NCBI RefSeq assembly: GCF_022664435.1
Contig: NZ_JAKREU010000003.1
Span: 310,001-374,000 of the forward strand
DNA length: 64,000 nucleotides
Direction of reading: 5' to 3'
Origin: Sphingomonas panni
GTDB lineage: Bacteria; Pseudomonadota; Alphaproteobacteria; Sphingomonadales; Sphingomonadaceae
A model generated the notes under the pieces. The model saw only the letters and a list, made by a program, of their open reading frames with translations, was not told where the DNA came from and did not search any database. Made by a program: the position numbers and the translations under genes. Of the stretch, positions 32,932 through 42,349 are shown one piece after another; position 1 is the first letter of the stretch, and the number at the start of each line of letters is the position of its first letter.

Positions 32932-35730
32932 ATGGCGCGGTGGACGTTACTGGTACTGGCCTTGGGAACCGCGCCGGCTGCACTGGCGGCACAGACGACC
33001 CCGACCGCCCCCACCGCCCAGACTCAGACGCCCGAGCCGGTCGAACCCGGATCGGGTGGGGCGGGCGGCACCGATACCGAAAGCGAGGCGGAAGAGATCG
33101 TCGTCACCGGCCGGCCGCCCCCCGGATCGGTACCCGGCGACATCAAGCCCGAGTTGCAGCTCTCCCCCGCCGACATCCGCTCCTATGGCGTCAGCTCGGT
33201 CGCGGAACTCGTCACCGAACTGGCCCCGCAGCTGCAATCGGTGCGTGGCGGGCAGCCGGTATTCCTGGTCAACGGTCGCCGTTCGGCCGGTTTCCAGGAA
33301 ATCCGCGACCTGCCGACCGAAGCGATCCTGCGCGTCGACATCCTGCCGGAAGAAGTCGCGCTCAAATATGGCTATCGTTCGGACCAGAAGGTCATCAACT
33401 TCGTCCTGCGCCCGCGTTTCCGCAGCTATACCGGCGAATTGCAGGGCGGCGCGCCGACTGATGGCGGATCGAGCAATTTCGAGGCCGAGGGCGGTCTGGT
33501 CCGCATCGACCAGGACAAGCGGTTCAACCTGAACCTGCAAGCCGAAACCACGTCGAACCTGCTGGAGAGCGAACGCGGGATCATCCCGAACACGACCGGC
33601 ATCCCGTTCGACCTGACCGGCAACGTCACCTCGACGGTCAGCGGCGCGCCGATCGATCCGGCGCTCACCGCGCTGGCCGGAACCCCGGTGATCGTTGCGG
33701 CTGTGCCGGGTGCCACGCCGACGCTGGCCGGGTTCGCCGCCGGCGCGAACGATCCGAACATCACCGACACGACCCCGTTCCGCACGCTGTCGGGTGCGGT
33801 CGACCGGTTTTCGGCGAACGGCGTCTATGCCCGCAGCATCTTCGGCAATGTCGCGGCGACGGTCACCACCCGCGTCGAACATACCCGCACCGAATCGCTC
33901 CTCGGCCTGCCAGGCGTGTCGCTCACGCTGCCGGGCAACACGCCCTTTTCCCCCTTTGCCAGCGACGTGATCGTCCGGCGCTATGGCGATACCGATCCAC
34001 TAATGCGCAATGGCGAGACGACGACCGCCAATGCCGCGCTGGCGCTGAACGGCGATCTCGGCCGCTGGCGCTGGACGGTGAACGGCAATTACGACCGCAC
34101 CGAAACCAGTACCCGCACCGAACGCGGCGTCGACGTGTCGGACATTCAGGCGGCGGTGACGGCGGGCACGTTCAGCCCGTTCGGCGATCTCGGCAACCTG
34201 ATCCGCACCGCCGACCGCGCGAAATCGGTGTCGAGCGCGGCGGGGCTGAACGCGCTGGTCGCCGGATCGCCCTTCTCGCTGCCGGCCGGCGACGTCAGCA
34301 CCAGCTTCCGCGTGGCCGCGACGACCACCGACTTCACCAGCGATTCGCTGCGCGCCGGTATCGCCAATTCGACCAATCTCGGCCGTGACAGCGGATCGAT
34401 CCGCGCCAATATCGACCTGCCGATCGCCAATGCCGCGCGCGACGTGCTGTCGGCGCTCGGCCGCCTGTCGCTGAACGCCAATGCGGAGGTCGAGCAGCTG
34501 TCGGATTTCGGCACTCTCACCACGCTCGGCTATGGCGTCAACTGGCAGCCGATCACCGCGATCCGCCTGCTCGCCTCGGTCAGCCATGAGGAGAACGCCC
34601 CGACGCAGCAGCAGCTGGGCAATCCGCTCATCACCACGCCGTTCGTGCGCACCTTCGACTATGTGCGTGGTACCACGGTCGATGTCACGACGATCGGCGG
34701 CGGCAATCCCGACCTGGTGTCGAGCAACAGCCGCGTCCTGAAGCTGGGGCTGAACGTGAAGCCTTGGAGCGAGCGCGACGTTTCGCTGCAGTTCGACTAT
34801 ACCGACAGCCGGATCGACAATCCGATCCAGAGCTTTCCCGCGATCACCGCCGATATCCAGGCGGCATTCCCCGACCGGTTCGTGCGCGATGCCGATGGCG
34901 TGCTGTTGCGCGTCGACAACCGCCCGATCAATTTCGCCCGGGCGGACAGCAGCCAGCTGCGCTGGGGCATCAATTTCTCGAAACGGGTGACGACCGCCCG
35001 CTCGCGCCAGTTCGAAGCGATGCGGCAGGCGCGGATGGAACAGCGTCGCGCCGCGCGCGAAGCGGCCGAGGCGAACGGCGCGCCGCCCCCCGGTGACGCA
35101 CCACCCCCGCCCCCGCCGGGCGAGGGACGCGGCCCGGGTGGCGAAGGCCGTGGCCCCGGTGGCGAGGGGCGCGGACCGGGTGGCGGACGCGGTTTCGGCG
35201 GCCCCGGCGGCGGGTTCGGAGGACGTGGCGGCGGTGGCGGCGGCGGCCGGATCTGGGCCAGCGTCTATCACACGGTCGCGCTGTCCAACACGATCCTGAT
35301 CCGGCCCGGCCTGCCCGAACTGGACCTGCTGAACGGATCGGCGATCGGCGATACCGGCGGCCAGCCGCGCCATCAGGTGCAGTTCAACGGCGGCTATACC
35401 CGCGACGGCATCGGATCACGGCTGGTGGTCAACTGGCAGTCGGGGACCGAAGTCGATGGCGGCGCGACCGGATCGACGCAGCGGCTGAACTTCGGCAGCC
35501 TCGCCACGGTCGGCCTGCGCCTGTTCGCCGATCTGGGGCAGCAGCCGGGGCTGGTGCGGAACAATCGCTGGCTGCGGGGCACGCGGATCAGCCTGGGCGT
35601 CGACAATCTGTTCAACGCCCGCCAGCGCGTGACCGACGCCAACGGGGTCGTACCGATCAACTATCAGCCGGGCTATCTCGATCCCAATGGCCGGGTCGTG
35701 CGGCTGACCTTGCGCAAGCTGTTCTTCTGA
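32932..35730 (+). CDS. TonB-dependent receptor with a Gly/Pro-rich insert
   Basis: 932 residues from ATG 32932, placed six bases after GGAAGGA; ATG 32926 is too close. Signal peptide ends near AALAAQ. A Pro/Thr-rich linker leads to the TonB-box-like EEIVVTGRPP. A reduced plug follows (SVAELVTELAPQLQS, FLVNGRRSAGFQEIRDLP), then a long barrel ending LTLRKLFF. Around residues 722-780 lies a very unusual stretch of PPPPPPGEG and repeated GRGPGGE/GGRG units. The substrate is unknown. Confidence 0.85.
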   Translation: MARWTLLVLALGTAPAALAAQTTPTAPTAQTQTPEPVEPGSGGAGGTDTESEAEEIVVTGRPPPGSVPGDIKPELQLSPADIRSYGVSSVAELVTELAPQLQSVRGGQPVFLVNGRRSAGFQEIRDLPTEAILRVDILPEEVALKYGYRSDQKVINFVLRPRFRSYTGELQGGAPTDGGSSNFEAEGGLVRIDQDKRFNLNLQAETTSNLLESERGIIPNTTGIPFDLTGNVTSTVSGAPIDPALTALAGTPVIVAAVPGATPTLAGFAAGANDPNITDTTPFRTLSGAVDRFSANGVYARSIFGNVAATVTTRVEHTRTESLLGLPGVSLTLPGNTPFSPFASDVIVRRYGDTDPLMRNGETTTANAALALNGDLGRWRWTVNGNYDRTETSTRTERGVDVSDIQAAVTAGTFSPFGDLGNLIRTADRAKSVSSAAGLNALVAGSPFSLPAGDVSTSFRVAATTTDFTSDSLRAGIANSTNLGRDSGSIRANIDLPIANAARDVLSALGRLSLNANAEVEQLSDFGTLTTLGYGVNWQPITAIRLLASVSHEENAPTQQQLGNPLITTPFVRTFDYVRGTTVDVTTIGGGNPDLVSSNSRVLKLGLNVKPWSERDVSLQFDYTDSRIDNPIQSFPAITADIQAAFPDRFVRDADGVLLRVDNRPINFARADSSQLRWGINFSKRVTTARSRQFEAMRQARMEQRRAAREAAEANGAPPPGDAPPPPPPGEGRGPGGEGRGPGGEGRGPGGGRGFGGPGGGFGGRGGGGGGGRIWASVYHTVALSNTILIRPGLPELDLLNGSAIGDTGGQPRHQVQFNGGYTRDGIGSRLVVNWQSGTEVDGGATGSTQRLNFGSLATVGLRLFADLGQQPGLVRNNRWLRGTRISLGVDNLFNARQRVTDANGVVPINYQPGYLDPNGRVVRLTLRKLFF

Positions 35731-35751
35731 CGGGAAGCGGGACCCGCTCGC

Positions 35752-35780
35752 CGTTACCCCGGACCTGATCCGGGGTGACG
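35752..35780. repeat. Family A repeat, short copy
   Basis: CGTTACCCCGGACCTGATCC followed by GGGGTGACG is a single palindromic arm pair of family A, between the convergent receptor and motB genes. Confidence 0.75.
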
Positions 35781-35832
35781 GTAAAGAATGCGGCTGCCGG
35801 TTGGCGAACGGCTTCGGCTCACCGCCCCCTTC

Positions 35833-36819
35833 TCAATGCGCCGGATTCTCCCGCCCCGGCCGTGCCACGTCCGCCCTTTCCGCAGGGCCGCTGTCGATGC
35901 TCGCCATGCGCGACCCGCCAAAGCCTTCGGTCGCCTGATAGAGGAGCGTGATCGCCACGCGGCGGTTGCGCGGATCATAGGGGTCCTTGGCGATCATCGG
36001 TTCGCGGTCGGCCACGCCCTCGATCCGTTCGAAACGCCGCTCGCCCACCCCGCCCATCGCCAGCCGGCGGCGGGTCGCTTCCGCCCGGCCCGACGACAGC
36101 ATCCAGTTGTTCATGTCCTGCGGCCGGCCATAGGCGACGGCGTCGGTATGGCCGCGGATCATGATCGTGTTGGGCAGGTCGCTGACCGTCTGCGCAATCA
36201 GCGTCATCAGCTTGGCCGCTTCGGGGGCGAGCGCCGTGGTGCCCAGCGCGAACATCGAATAATCGGCATTGTCGACCAGGTCGATGCGCACCCCGTCATG
36301 CGTCGGCACGAAACGGATGTTGCGTGACAGCTTGCGCAGTTCGGCATTGGCGGCCAGCTTGCGCTGCAGGTCGCGCTTGACCCGTTCGAACGCCTTCTTG
36401 TCCGACGCGGTGAGTTCGGCCTTGTTCTTCAACCGGCCCTTGTCGCCCGCCCCTTCCTTCGCACCGCCCGTGGAATCGGTCGGGATGGTCAGCGACCGGG
36501 TGCCGGTCTGCGCCGCGCGGTGGGGATAGCTGTCCTGGTCGACGATCGATTCGCCGCCGAACAGGCCGTTCGATCCTGCGGAACCCGCCTTCACCTCGAC
36601 CAATGTCGGCGCGAAATAATCGGCCAGCCCCTTGCGCTGCTTCTCGGTCGTCGCACCCAGCAGCCACATCAGCAGGAAGAACGCCATCATCGCCGTCACG
36701 AAATCGGCATAGGCGACCTTCCACGCACCGCCGTGATGGCCGCCATGGCCCTCGGCGATGATCTTCTTGACGATGATGACGGGGGGCGGCTGGTTGTTGC
36801 CGTGCGGTGCCTTCGCCAT
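35833..36819 (-). CDS. motB: Flagellar stator protein MotB
   Basis: 328 residues. One membrane segment carries the critical aspartate (YADFVTAMMAFFLLMWLL, Asp about 39), and a C-terminal OmpA/MotB peptidoglycan-binding domain has MIRGHTDAVAYG, SSGRAEATRRRL and DPRNRRVAITLLY. Anchors the torque-generating stator. It follows motA by 3 bases on the same strand. Cytoplasmic N-terminus has a HGGHHGG histidine run. Confidence 0.95.
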   Translation of the reverse strand: MAKAPHGNNQPPPVIIVKKIIAEGHGGHHGGAWKVAYADFVTAMMAFFLLMWLLGATTEKQRKGLADYFAPTLVEVKAGSAGSNGLFGGESIVDQDSYPHRAAQTGTRSLTIPTDSTGGAKEGAGDKGRLKNKAELTASDKKAFERVKRDLQRKLAANAELRKLSRNIRFVPTHDGVRIDLVDNADYSMFALGTTALAPEAAKLMTLIAQTVSDLPNTIMIRGHTDAVAYGRPQDMNNWMLSSGRAEATRRRLAMGGVGERRFERIEGVADREPMIAKDPYDPRNRRVAITLLYQATEGFGGSRMASIDSGPAERADVARPGRENPAH

Positions 36820-36822
36820 GGA

Positions 36823-37686
36823 TCAGCGTCCGCGCAGGCCGTCGAAGACTTCGGCGAAACCGGGCTGGTTGTGGTGCGGGATGCCCGAGCGCGCCGCTTC
36901 GATCACCAGCGGCTGCGGATGGCCGTGGAGCGAGGCGATGATGATCTGCTTGACGGTGTGATAGATGGCGGCATCGGCGTCGATCACCTGCTGCAACCGT
37001 CCGGCGAGCGGTCCGACCAGACCATAAGCCAGCAAAATGCCCAGGAACGTGCCGACCAGCGCCGACCCGATCATCCCGCCCAGGATCGAGGGCGGCTTGT
37101 CGATCGATCCCATGGTCTTCACCACGCCCAGCACGGCGGCGACGATGCCCAGTGCGGGCAGCGCGTCGGCCAGGCCCTGCAGCGTCGCCTGCGGCCCCTG
37201 CTCCTCGTGGTGATGGGTCTTGATCGCGTTGTCCATGACCTCCTCGACCGCATGGACGTCCAAGGTGCCCGACGACACGACGATCAGGCGCAGCGTATCG
37301 GCGATCAGGTTGACCAGCGTATGGTCCTTCATCAGGCGCGGATATTCGCTGAACACCGACGACGATTTCGGGTCCTCGACATGCGGCTCCAGCGCGATCG
37401 GCCCTTCGGCGCGCAGCATCTTCATCAGCTTCGACACCAGGAAGATCGCGTCGAGATAATCCTGCTTCTTGTACTTCGGCCCCTTGAGGACCTTCATGAA
37501 GCCGCCGCCCATCCCCTTCAGCTCGCGGCCCGAATTACCGATGATGAGCGCGCCGACCGCCGCGCCGCCGATGATGAGCATTTCGTGCGGCAGGGCGTGC
37601 AGCACGGGACCGAGATCGCCGCCGGTGAAGGCGAACCCGCCGAACACCATGGCGATAAGGACGACGAAGCCGATGGCCGGAAACAT
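36823..37686 (-). CDS. motA: Flagellar stator protein MotA
   Basis: 287 residues, full length, with four membrane segments, the cytoplasmic loop, and the conserved ALPALGIVAAVLGVVKTM and GSALVGTFLGILLAYGLVGPL. ATG 37686 has AGGGGCA upstream. Forms the proton channel with MotB and drives flagellar rotation. It lies 109 bases downstream of flgL on the same strand, probably with its own promoter. Confidence 0.95.
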   Translation of the reverse strand: MFPAIGFVVLIAMVFGGFAFTGGDLGPVLHALPHEMLIIGGAAVGALIIGNSGRELKGMGGGFMKVLKGPKYKKQDYLDAIFLVSKLMKMLRAEGPIALEPHVEDPKSSSVFSEYPRLMKDHTLVNLIADTLRLIVVSSGTLDVHAVEEVMDNAIKTHHHEEQGPQATLQGLADALPALGIVAAVLGVVKTMGSIDKPPSILGGMIGSALVGTFLGILLAYGLVGPLAGRLQQVIDADAAIYHTVKQIIIASLHGHPQPLVIEAARSGIPHHNQPGFAEVFDGLRGR

Positions 37687-37795
37687 ATGGCACTTGCCCC
37701 TGGGTTTACGAAATGGCGCCCCGCCGGTCGCGGCGCGTCATGTTGTCCCCCTTCTGCCCGACAGACGTCGAGAAATCGTTACCGCCTGCGGATCG

Positions 37796-38881
37796 TTACT
37801 TCAGGTAGTTGAACAGCGACAGGTTCGCGAGCTTGGAGATGGTCGCCTGGGTCGCGTTCAGGATGGTCAGCGTCTTCTGGAACTCGACCGTCATCGTCGC
37901 GATATCGACGTCCTCCAGCGAGCTGCGCGCCTCTTCGCGGTCGATGCCGACCGATTCGAGCTGGCTCGATTCGATCTCCAGCCGTGCGGCGCGGGCGCCG
38001 TTGGCGGCACGGGCGGCACCGATCTGCCCCTCTGCCGCGTCCAGCTTCTTGAGCGCGGAGCTGATCGCCAGCGCATATTTGCTGCGCGCGGCTTCCGCAT
38101 CGAAGGGCGCGTTCGGATCGGTCGTTGCCGTGCCGCCGGCGGTGCCTCCGGTCGTCCCCCCGGTGGTGCCACCCGTGGTTCCCCCGGTCGTGGTGCCGCC
38201 CGCCGTGCCGCCGGCCGCGGTCGTACCGGGCGCGGTCAGCGGCATCTCCATCGCCGCCTTCAGGTCGTCGATCAGCTGGAAGATGTCCGTCGTGCCGGTC
38301 GCACCGCCGAAGACCCGGCTGCCGTCGATGCCCACCTGGATTTCGCTGGCATCGCCGATGCGGATACGCGCGGTCGACGCCACGTCCACCACCACGGCCC
38401 CGGTCGCATCGATGCCGGTATATTTGATGGCCCCGGTCGTGGCGTCCTTGGCAAAGGCCGCATCGCCCAGGCCGCCGAAGATGGCATGGCCGCGCACGTC
38501 GCTGATATTGGCCAGCGCCAGCAGCCCTTCGCGCAACTGCCCCAATTCGTTGGCGATCGACGTGCGATCCGCGTCGTTCAGCGTTTCGGTACCCGCGCGC
38601 GTCGCCAGTTCGCGCACGCGCACCAGCCGGTCGTCGACATTGCCGAGCGCGGTGTCCGCCTGCGCCAGCAGCCCGCGCGACAGGGTGATGTTCGCACGGT
38701 AGGCGGTGGCGTCGGCCTCTTCGCGCTTGATCCCGCCCAGCATCATCCAGGCGGTCGAATCCTGCGACGCGACGTTCAGCTTCTTCGTCGTCATCTCGGT
38801 CTGGAACCGGTTGAGGTCGGCGTTCAGCCGCGCCATCTGCGCAGCGGACCGGTTGTAGAAGCTGGCGGTGGATATCTGCAT
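37796..38881 (-). CDS. flgL: Flagellar hook-filament junction protein FlgL
   Basis: 361 residues. N-terminus MQISTASFYNRSAAQMARLN and the C-terminal helix MTVEFQKTLTILNATQATIS...NLSLFNYLK are flagellin-like ends typical of FlgL. The middle contains an expansion of GGTTGGTT-type units (about residues 220-255), coded by near-tandem repeats. It follows flgK by 8 bases and joins hook to filament. Confidence 0.93.
   Translation of the reverse strand: MQISTASFYNRSAAQMARLNADLNRFQTEMTTKKLNVASQDSTAWMMLGGIKREEADATAYRANITLSRGLLAQADTALGNVDDRLVRVRELATRAGTETLNDADRTSIANELGQLREGLLALANISDVRGHAIFGGLGDAAFAKDATTGAIKYTGIDATGAVVVDVASTARIRIGDASEIQVGIDGSRVFGGATGTTDIFQLIDDLKAAMEMPLTAPGTTAAGGTAGGTTTGGTTGGTTGGTTGGTAGGTATTDPNAPFDAEAARSKYALAISSALKKLDAAEGQIGAARAANGARAARLEIESSQLESVGIDREEARSSLEDVDIATMTVEFQKTLTILNATQATISKLANLSLFNYLK
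38130..38230. repeat. Short tandem repeat inside flgL
   Basis: Degenerate 12-15-bp units of the type CCGGTGGTGCCACCCGTGGT encode the Gly/Thr-rich linker of FlgL. Copy number could vary by slippage. Confidence 0.7.
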
Positions 38882-38889
38882 GATACGTC

Positions 38890-40227
38890 CTATCGGATCG
38901 CGAGAATCGCGTCGAACGTCTCGCGCGCGACCTGGATCACGCGGCTCGACGCCTGATATGCCTGCTGGAACCGCATCAGGTTGACCGCTTCCTGATCGAG
39001 GTTCACGCCCGACGCGGCATCGCGCATGTCGACCGCCGAATCGCGGATCGAACCCTGCGCCTCGGCCACCGTCTTGCGCGCGGCCAGCGCCGACCCGTTG
39101 GTCGATTGCAGCGCCGTGACCTTGGTCTCGAACGCGCCGGTGCGGCGGACCTCCGCCAGCACGGCCAGGTTGCCGCTGTCGCGCGGCCCCTTGCCGATGG
39201 TCGCCGCCGCGATCTTGGTCGGATCGTCGAACACGCGGGTGACGCGGCTGTTGGCGTCGATCGCGAACATGGCGTTGCCGGCGCCGGTATTGCCCTTGGC
39301 ATCCTCGCCGCCCTCGAACGCCGCGTTGACGCCGCTGACGAAGTCCGCCGCCAGCTGCGCGACGCTGTCCCGCATCTCGTTGATGCGCTGTGCCCCGTCG
39401 ACCATGCCCGCCGTCGACCCGCCGCGCGGGATGAGGATGGTTTCCTGCCCGTCACGGACCGCGCCGAACACCGGCAGGTTGCTGTTCTCGTCCCGCCAGG
39501 TGCGTACGACCGATGCCGTGATGCCATGGACCAGCGGTGGATTGTCGCCGGCCCCCGCCCGGACCGTGACCCGCCCGACCGCATCGAACTGGACGTCAAT
39601 GTCGATCATCTCGCTCATCTCGTCGAGCATCCGGTCGCGCTGGTCGAGCAGCTGCATCTCACCGACCGAACCGCGCGCGACGCGCGCCAGCCCGTCGTTG
39701 ATCCGGGCGAGCGAGGCGGCACCGTTCGAAATCTTTTCGGCGACGCTGGCGGCGGTCTGGTCGAGATTGGTCGACGCATCGTCCAGCGCCTTGATCGTGC
39801 CCGAAAACGACTGGGCGACGCTTTCCGCTTCCTCCAGCATCGCCCGGCGCGGGGCATCGGCCGACGGGTCGGACGACAGCGTGGTCGCCGTGTTGAAGAA
39901 GGCGGTCATGCGCGTGGTCAGCGCGCGGCTGCCCAGCGCATCCTCGATCCGCTGCATCCACACGATGCCGCCGTCGCTGCGCGATACGTCGGAGGTCGTC
40001 TGGCGGACATCTGCCGCTCGGAACGGGTCGGCGGAACGCGCGATACCGGCAACGGTCACGCCGCTGCCGGTCAGCTGGACCGCCGATCCGACGCCGATCT
40101 CGGCCAGCGAGGTCGTGCGGCGGACATAGCCGGGGGTGCCGGCGTTCGCGATGTTATCCGACGTGGTGGTCAGCGCCGACTGATAGGCCCTGACGCCGCT
40201 CGTGCCGATCGACAGCAGGTCGCTCAT
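38890..40227 (-). CDS. flgK: Flagellar hook-associated protein FlgK
   Basis: 445 residues, at the short end for the family. N-terminus MSDLLSIGTSGVRAYQSALTTTSDNIANAGTPGYVRR and C-terminus VNLDQEAVNLMRFQQAYQASSRVIQVARETFDAIL are diagnostic. First hook-filament junction protein. It overlaps flgJ by 4 bases. Confidence 0.95.
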   Translation of the reverse strand: MSDLLSIGTSGVRAYQSALTTTSDNIANAGTPGYVRRTTSLAEIGVGSAVQLTGSGVTVAGIARSADPFRAADVRQTTSDVSRSDGGIVWMQRIEDALGSRALTTRMTAFFNTATTLSSDPSADAPRRAMLEEAESVAQSFSGTIKALDDASTNLDQTAASVAEKISNGAASLARINDGLARVARGSVGEMQLLDQRDRMLDEMSEMIDIDVQFDAVGRVTVRAGAGDNPPLVHGITASVVRTWRDENSNLPVFGAVRDGQETILIPRGGSTAGMVDGAQRINEMRDSVAQLAADFVSGVNAAFEGGEDAKGNTGAGNAMFAIDANSRVTRVFDDPTKIAAATIGKGPRDSGNLAVLAEVRRTGAFETKVTALQSTNGSALAARKTVAEAQGSIRDSAVDMRDAASGVNLDQEAVNLMRFQQAYQASSRVIQVARETFDAILAIR

Positions 40228-40583
40228 CCGCTCTTCCCTTCAGAGGGGTTAACGGCAGTTTGCGGTCCGGCTTGCGTCGAATTGGCGGTTTCCGCCGCGT
40301 TAACCCTCTGCGCCTTCGCCAGGAACTCGGTCATCGCCTTGCCGATGCCCAGCGGCGTCGACACGGCCATGTTCTCCGCGACCTTCTGATCCCACATGTC
40401 GCGGAACTGGGTACCGGCCTTGTTCTCGAACAGGCCGTCCGCCAGCTTCGCCTGGCGCATCGACTTCAGCATCATGCCGGTGAAGACCGATTCGAAGCGC
40501 TGGCCGGCGGCCTTCAGGTTCTTGTCGGTGCCGATGCGGCTGCTGTCGACCCCGATGCCGGTCGTCGCGCCGATCAGGCTCAC
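40224..40583 (-). CDS. flgJ: Rod-binding protein FlgJ, N-terminal type only
   Basis: 119 residues: LKAAGQRFESVFTGMMLKSMRQAK and MWDQKVAENMAVSTPLGIGKAMTEFL are the rod-capping domain. The peptidoglycan hydrolase half found in enterobacterial FlgJ is absent; a separate lytic transglycosylase gene at 49501 may supply it. Overlaps flgK and flgI by 4 bases each. Confidence 0.9.
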   Translation of the reverse strand: MSLIGATTGIGVDSSRIGTDKNLKAAGQRFESVFTGMMLKSMRQAKLADGLFENKAGTQFRDMWDQKVAENMAVSTPLGIGKAMTEFLAKAQRVNAAETANSTQAGPQTAVNPSEGKSG

Positions 40584-41671
40584 AGGATCACCAGCTCGGC
40601 CTTGAGCGCGCCCGATTCCTTCAGCGCCTCGAGGATCGCGACCAGGTCGGCGGGCGATGCGCCGATGGCGTTGATCGCCTTCACCACATCGGCCAGCTTG
40701 GGGCCGGGTTCGAGCATGAACATCGGCTTGACCTCCTGCTCGACGGTCACGGCGCTCTTCTGTTCGACGGCGGTCTGGCCCTGGCTGAGCGGGGCCGGCT
40801 GGCTGATCCGCTGGTTCTCATCGATCTTCACGGTCAGCTTGCCGTGCGTCACCGCCGACGGCGACACCCGCACCGCCGAATTGATGACGACCGTGCCGGT
40901 CCGCGCGTTGACGATAACCCGTGCCGCCGTCTCGGCCGGCTGGACCGGCAAATTCTCGACCTCGCTCATCAGCATCGATCGCGTATCGGCCCCCGGCGCG
41001 GCGCGCATCGCCACCGACACCGCGTCGATCGCGGTGGCGGTGCCGGCACCGAAGCGGCGGTTGATCGCGCTGGCGACGTTCTGCGCGGTGGTGAAGTCGG
41101 CCTGTGCGAGGTTGAAGGTCAGCGTCGGCGCGGTGGCGAAACCGGTGTCGACCGTGCGTTCGACCGTCGCCCCGTCGGGGATGCGACCGGCCGAGGGAAT
41201 GTTGACCACGATCTTGGAGCCGTCCGCCCCTTCGGCCCCCAGGCCGCCGACCGCGAGGTTGCCCTGCGCCATCGCATAGATCTGCCCATCGGCACCCATC
41301 AGCGGGGTCATCACCAGCGCGCCGCCGCGCAGCGACTTCGCCTTGCCCATCGAGGCGACGGTCACGTCGATCCGCTGACCGGGCTTGGCGAAGGCGGGCA
41401 GTTCGGCGGTAATCATCACCACCGCCGCGTTCTTCAGGCCGGGATTGACGCCCTGCGGCAGCTGCAACCCCATGCGCGACGTTATCGCCTTCACCGACTG
41501 CACGGTATATTCGAGATTGTCGTCACCGGTGCCGGGCAGGCCGACGACGATGCCGTAGCCGGTCAGCTGGTTGGAACGGATGCCCTGGAAGCGGCCGAGG
41601 TCCTTGACCCGTTCGGCGGCGGCGGGCTGGATCGCGAAAAGCGCGGCGAGAAGGGCGAGCAGGATGCGCAT
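40580..41671 (-). CDS. flgI: Flagellar P-ring protein FlgI
   Basis: 363 residues from ATG 41671. A signal peptide ends near PAAAERVKDL; VKDLGRFQGIRSNQLTGYGIVVGLPGTGD is the family signature. Periplasmic ring around the rod in the peptidoglycan layer. Its ATG follows flgH by 8 bases; its stop overlaps flgJ. Confidence 0.96.
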   Translation of the reverse strand: MRILLALLAALFAIQPAAAERVKDLGRFQGIRSNQLTGYGIVVGLPGTGDDNLEYTVQSVKAITSRMGLQLPQGVNPGLKNAAVVMITAELPAFAKPGQRIDVTVASMGKAKSLRGGALVMTPLMGADGQIYAMAQGNLAVGGLGAEGADGSKIVVNIPSAGRIPDGATVERTVDTGFATAPTLTFNLAQADFTTAQNVASAINRRFGAGTATAIDAVSVAMRAAPGADTRSMLMSEVENLPVQPAETAARVIVNARTGTVVINSAVRVSPSAVTHGKLTVKIDENQRISQPAPLSQGQTAVEQKSAVTVEQEVKPMFMLEPGPKLADVVKAINAIGASPADLVAILEALKESGALKAELVIL

Positions 41672-41679
41672 GGGCTGTC

Positions 41680-42345
41680 CTAGAACGGGCTGATGACTTG
41701 GAAGAAGCGGTTGAGCCACCCCTGCCGGCTGGCGCGGGCGACATCGCCCTTGCCGGTATAGGAAATGCGGGCATCGGCGACGCGGGTCGACGGGACCCGA
41801 TTGTTCGCATCGACATCGGCCATGCGGACGATGCCCTTGATCGCGACGAATTCGTCGCCGCGGTTGAGCGTCACCTGCTTGCGGCCCTGCACCAGCATCG
41901 TGCCGTTGGAATAGACTTCGGCGATGGTCACCGACAATTCGCCCGACAGCGCATTGGTCTGGTCCGCCGTTCCGGTACCGCCGAAATTGCGCTTGCCCGA
42001 TGCCGACGCGATGTTCGGATCGAACGACAGCGGCCCGGCCGATGGCGGGGTGATCCCGAAGCCGCCGCCGCTGTCGAGCTTCGACCCGGCCGATTTCGAC
42101 GCGCTGGTGCGTTCGACCAGCACGATGGTCAGCGGGTCGCCGACCTTCTTGGCGCGCCAGCCTTCGTACAGCGCGGCATAGCCGTGATCCGCCTGGAAGA
42201 TCGCACCGGTCGCGACGACGGTGGCCATCGGCGGTGCCGGACGCGACGCCGAATAATCCTCGGGCGGCGATTTCCTGCCGAACAGGGGGCGGGCAGTTGC
42301 CGGCATTGCCGCCAGCACGACCGCGGCGAGTGCGACCGCGCGCAT
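41680..42345 (-). CDS. flgH: Flagellar L-ring protein FlgH, apparently without lipid-anchor Cys
   Basis: 221 residues from ATG 42345, 4 bases after the flgG stop. Conserved body: VVATGAIFQADHGYAALYEGWRAKKVGDPLTIVL, SASKSAGSK, VPSTRVADARISYTGKG and a WLNRFFQ end. The N-terminal signal (MRAVALAAVVLAAMPATARP) has no lipobox cysteine, whereas FlgH is normally a lipoprotein. An alternative start at 42369 adds no cysteine. Confidence 0.92.
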   Translation of the reverse strand: MRAVALAAVVLAAMPATARPLFGRKSPPEDYSASRPAPPMATVVATGAIFQADHGYAALYEGWRAKKVGDPLTIVLVERTSASKSAGSKLDSGGGFGITPPSAGPLSFDPNIASASGKRNFGGTGTADQTNALSGELSVTIAEVYSNGTMLVQGRKQVTLNRGDEFVAIKGIVRMADVDANNRVPSTRVADARISYTGKGDVARASRQGWLNRFFQVISPF

Positions 42346-42349
42346 GGCG

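Noticed and set aside
37670..37690. TGGCACTTGCC-like sequence at the motA start read as a sigma-54 promoter
   Set aside because: The two half-elements are adjacent instead of five bases apart and lie on the wrong strand for motA.
37687..37795. FliA-type promoter before motA (TAAC-N15-GTCGGGCA)
   Set aside because: Only partial match at both elements and not like the flgM and flagellin promoters; left unannotated.
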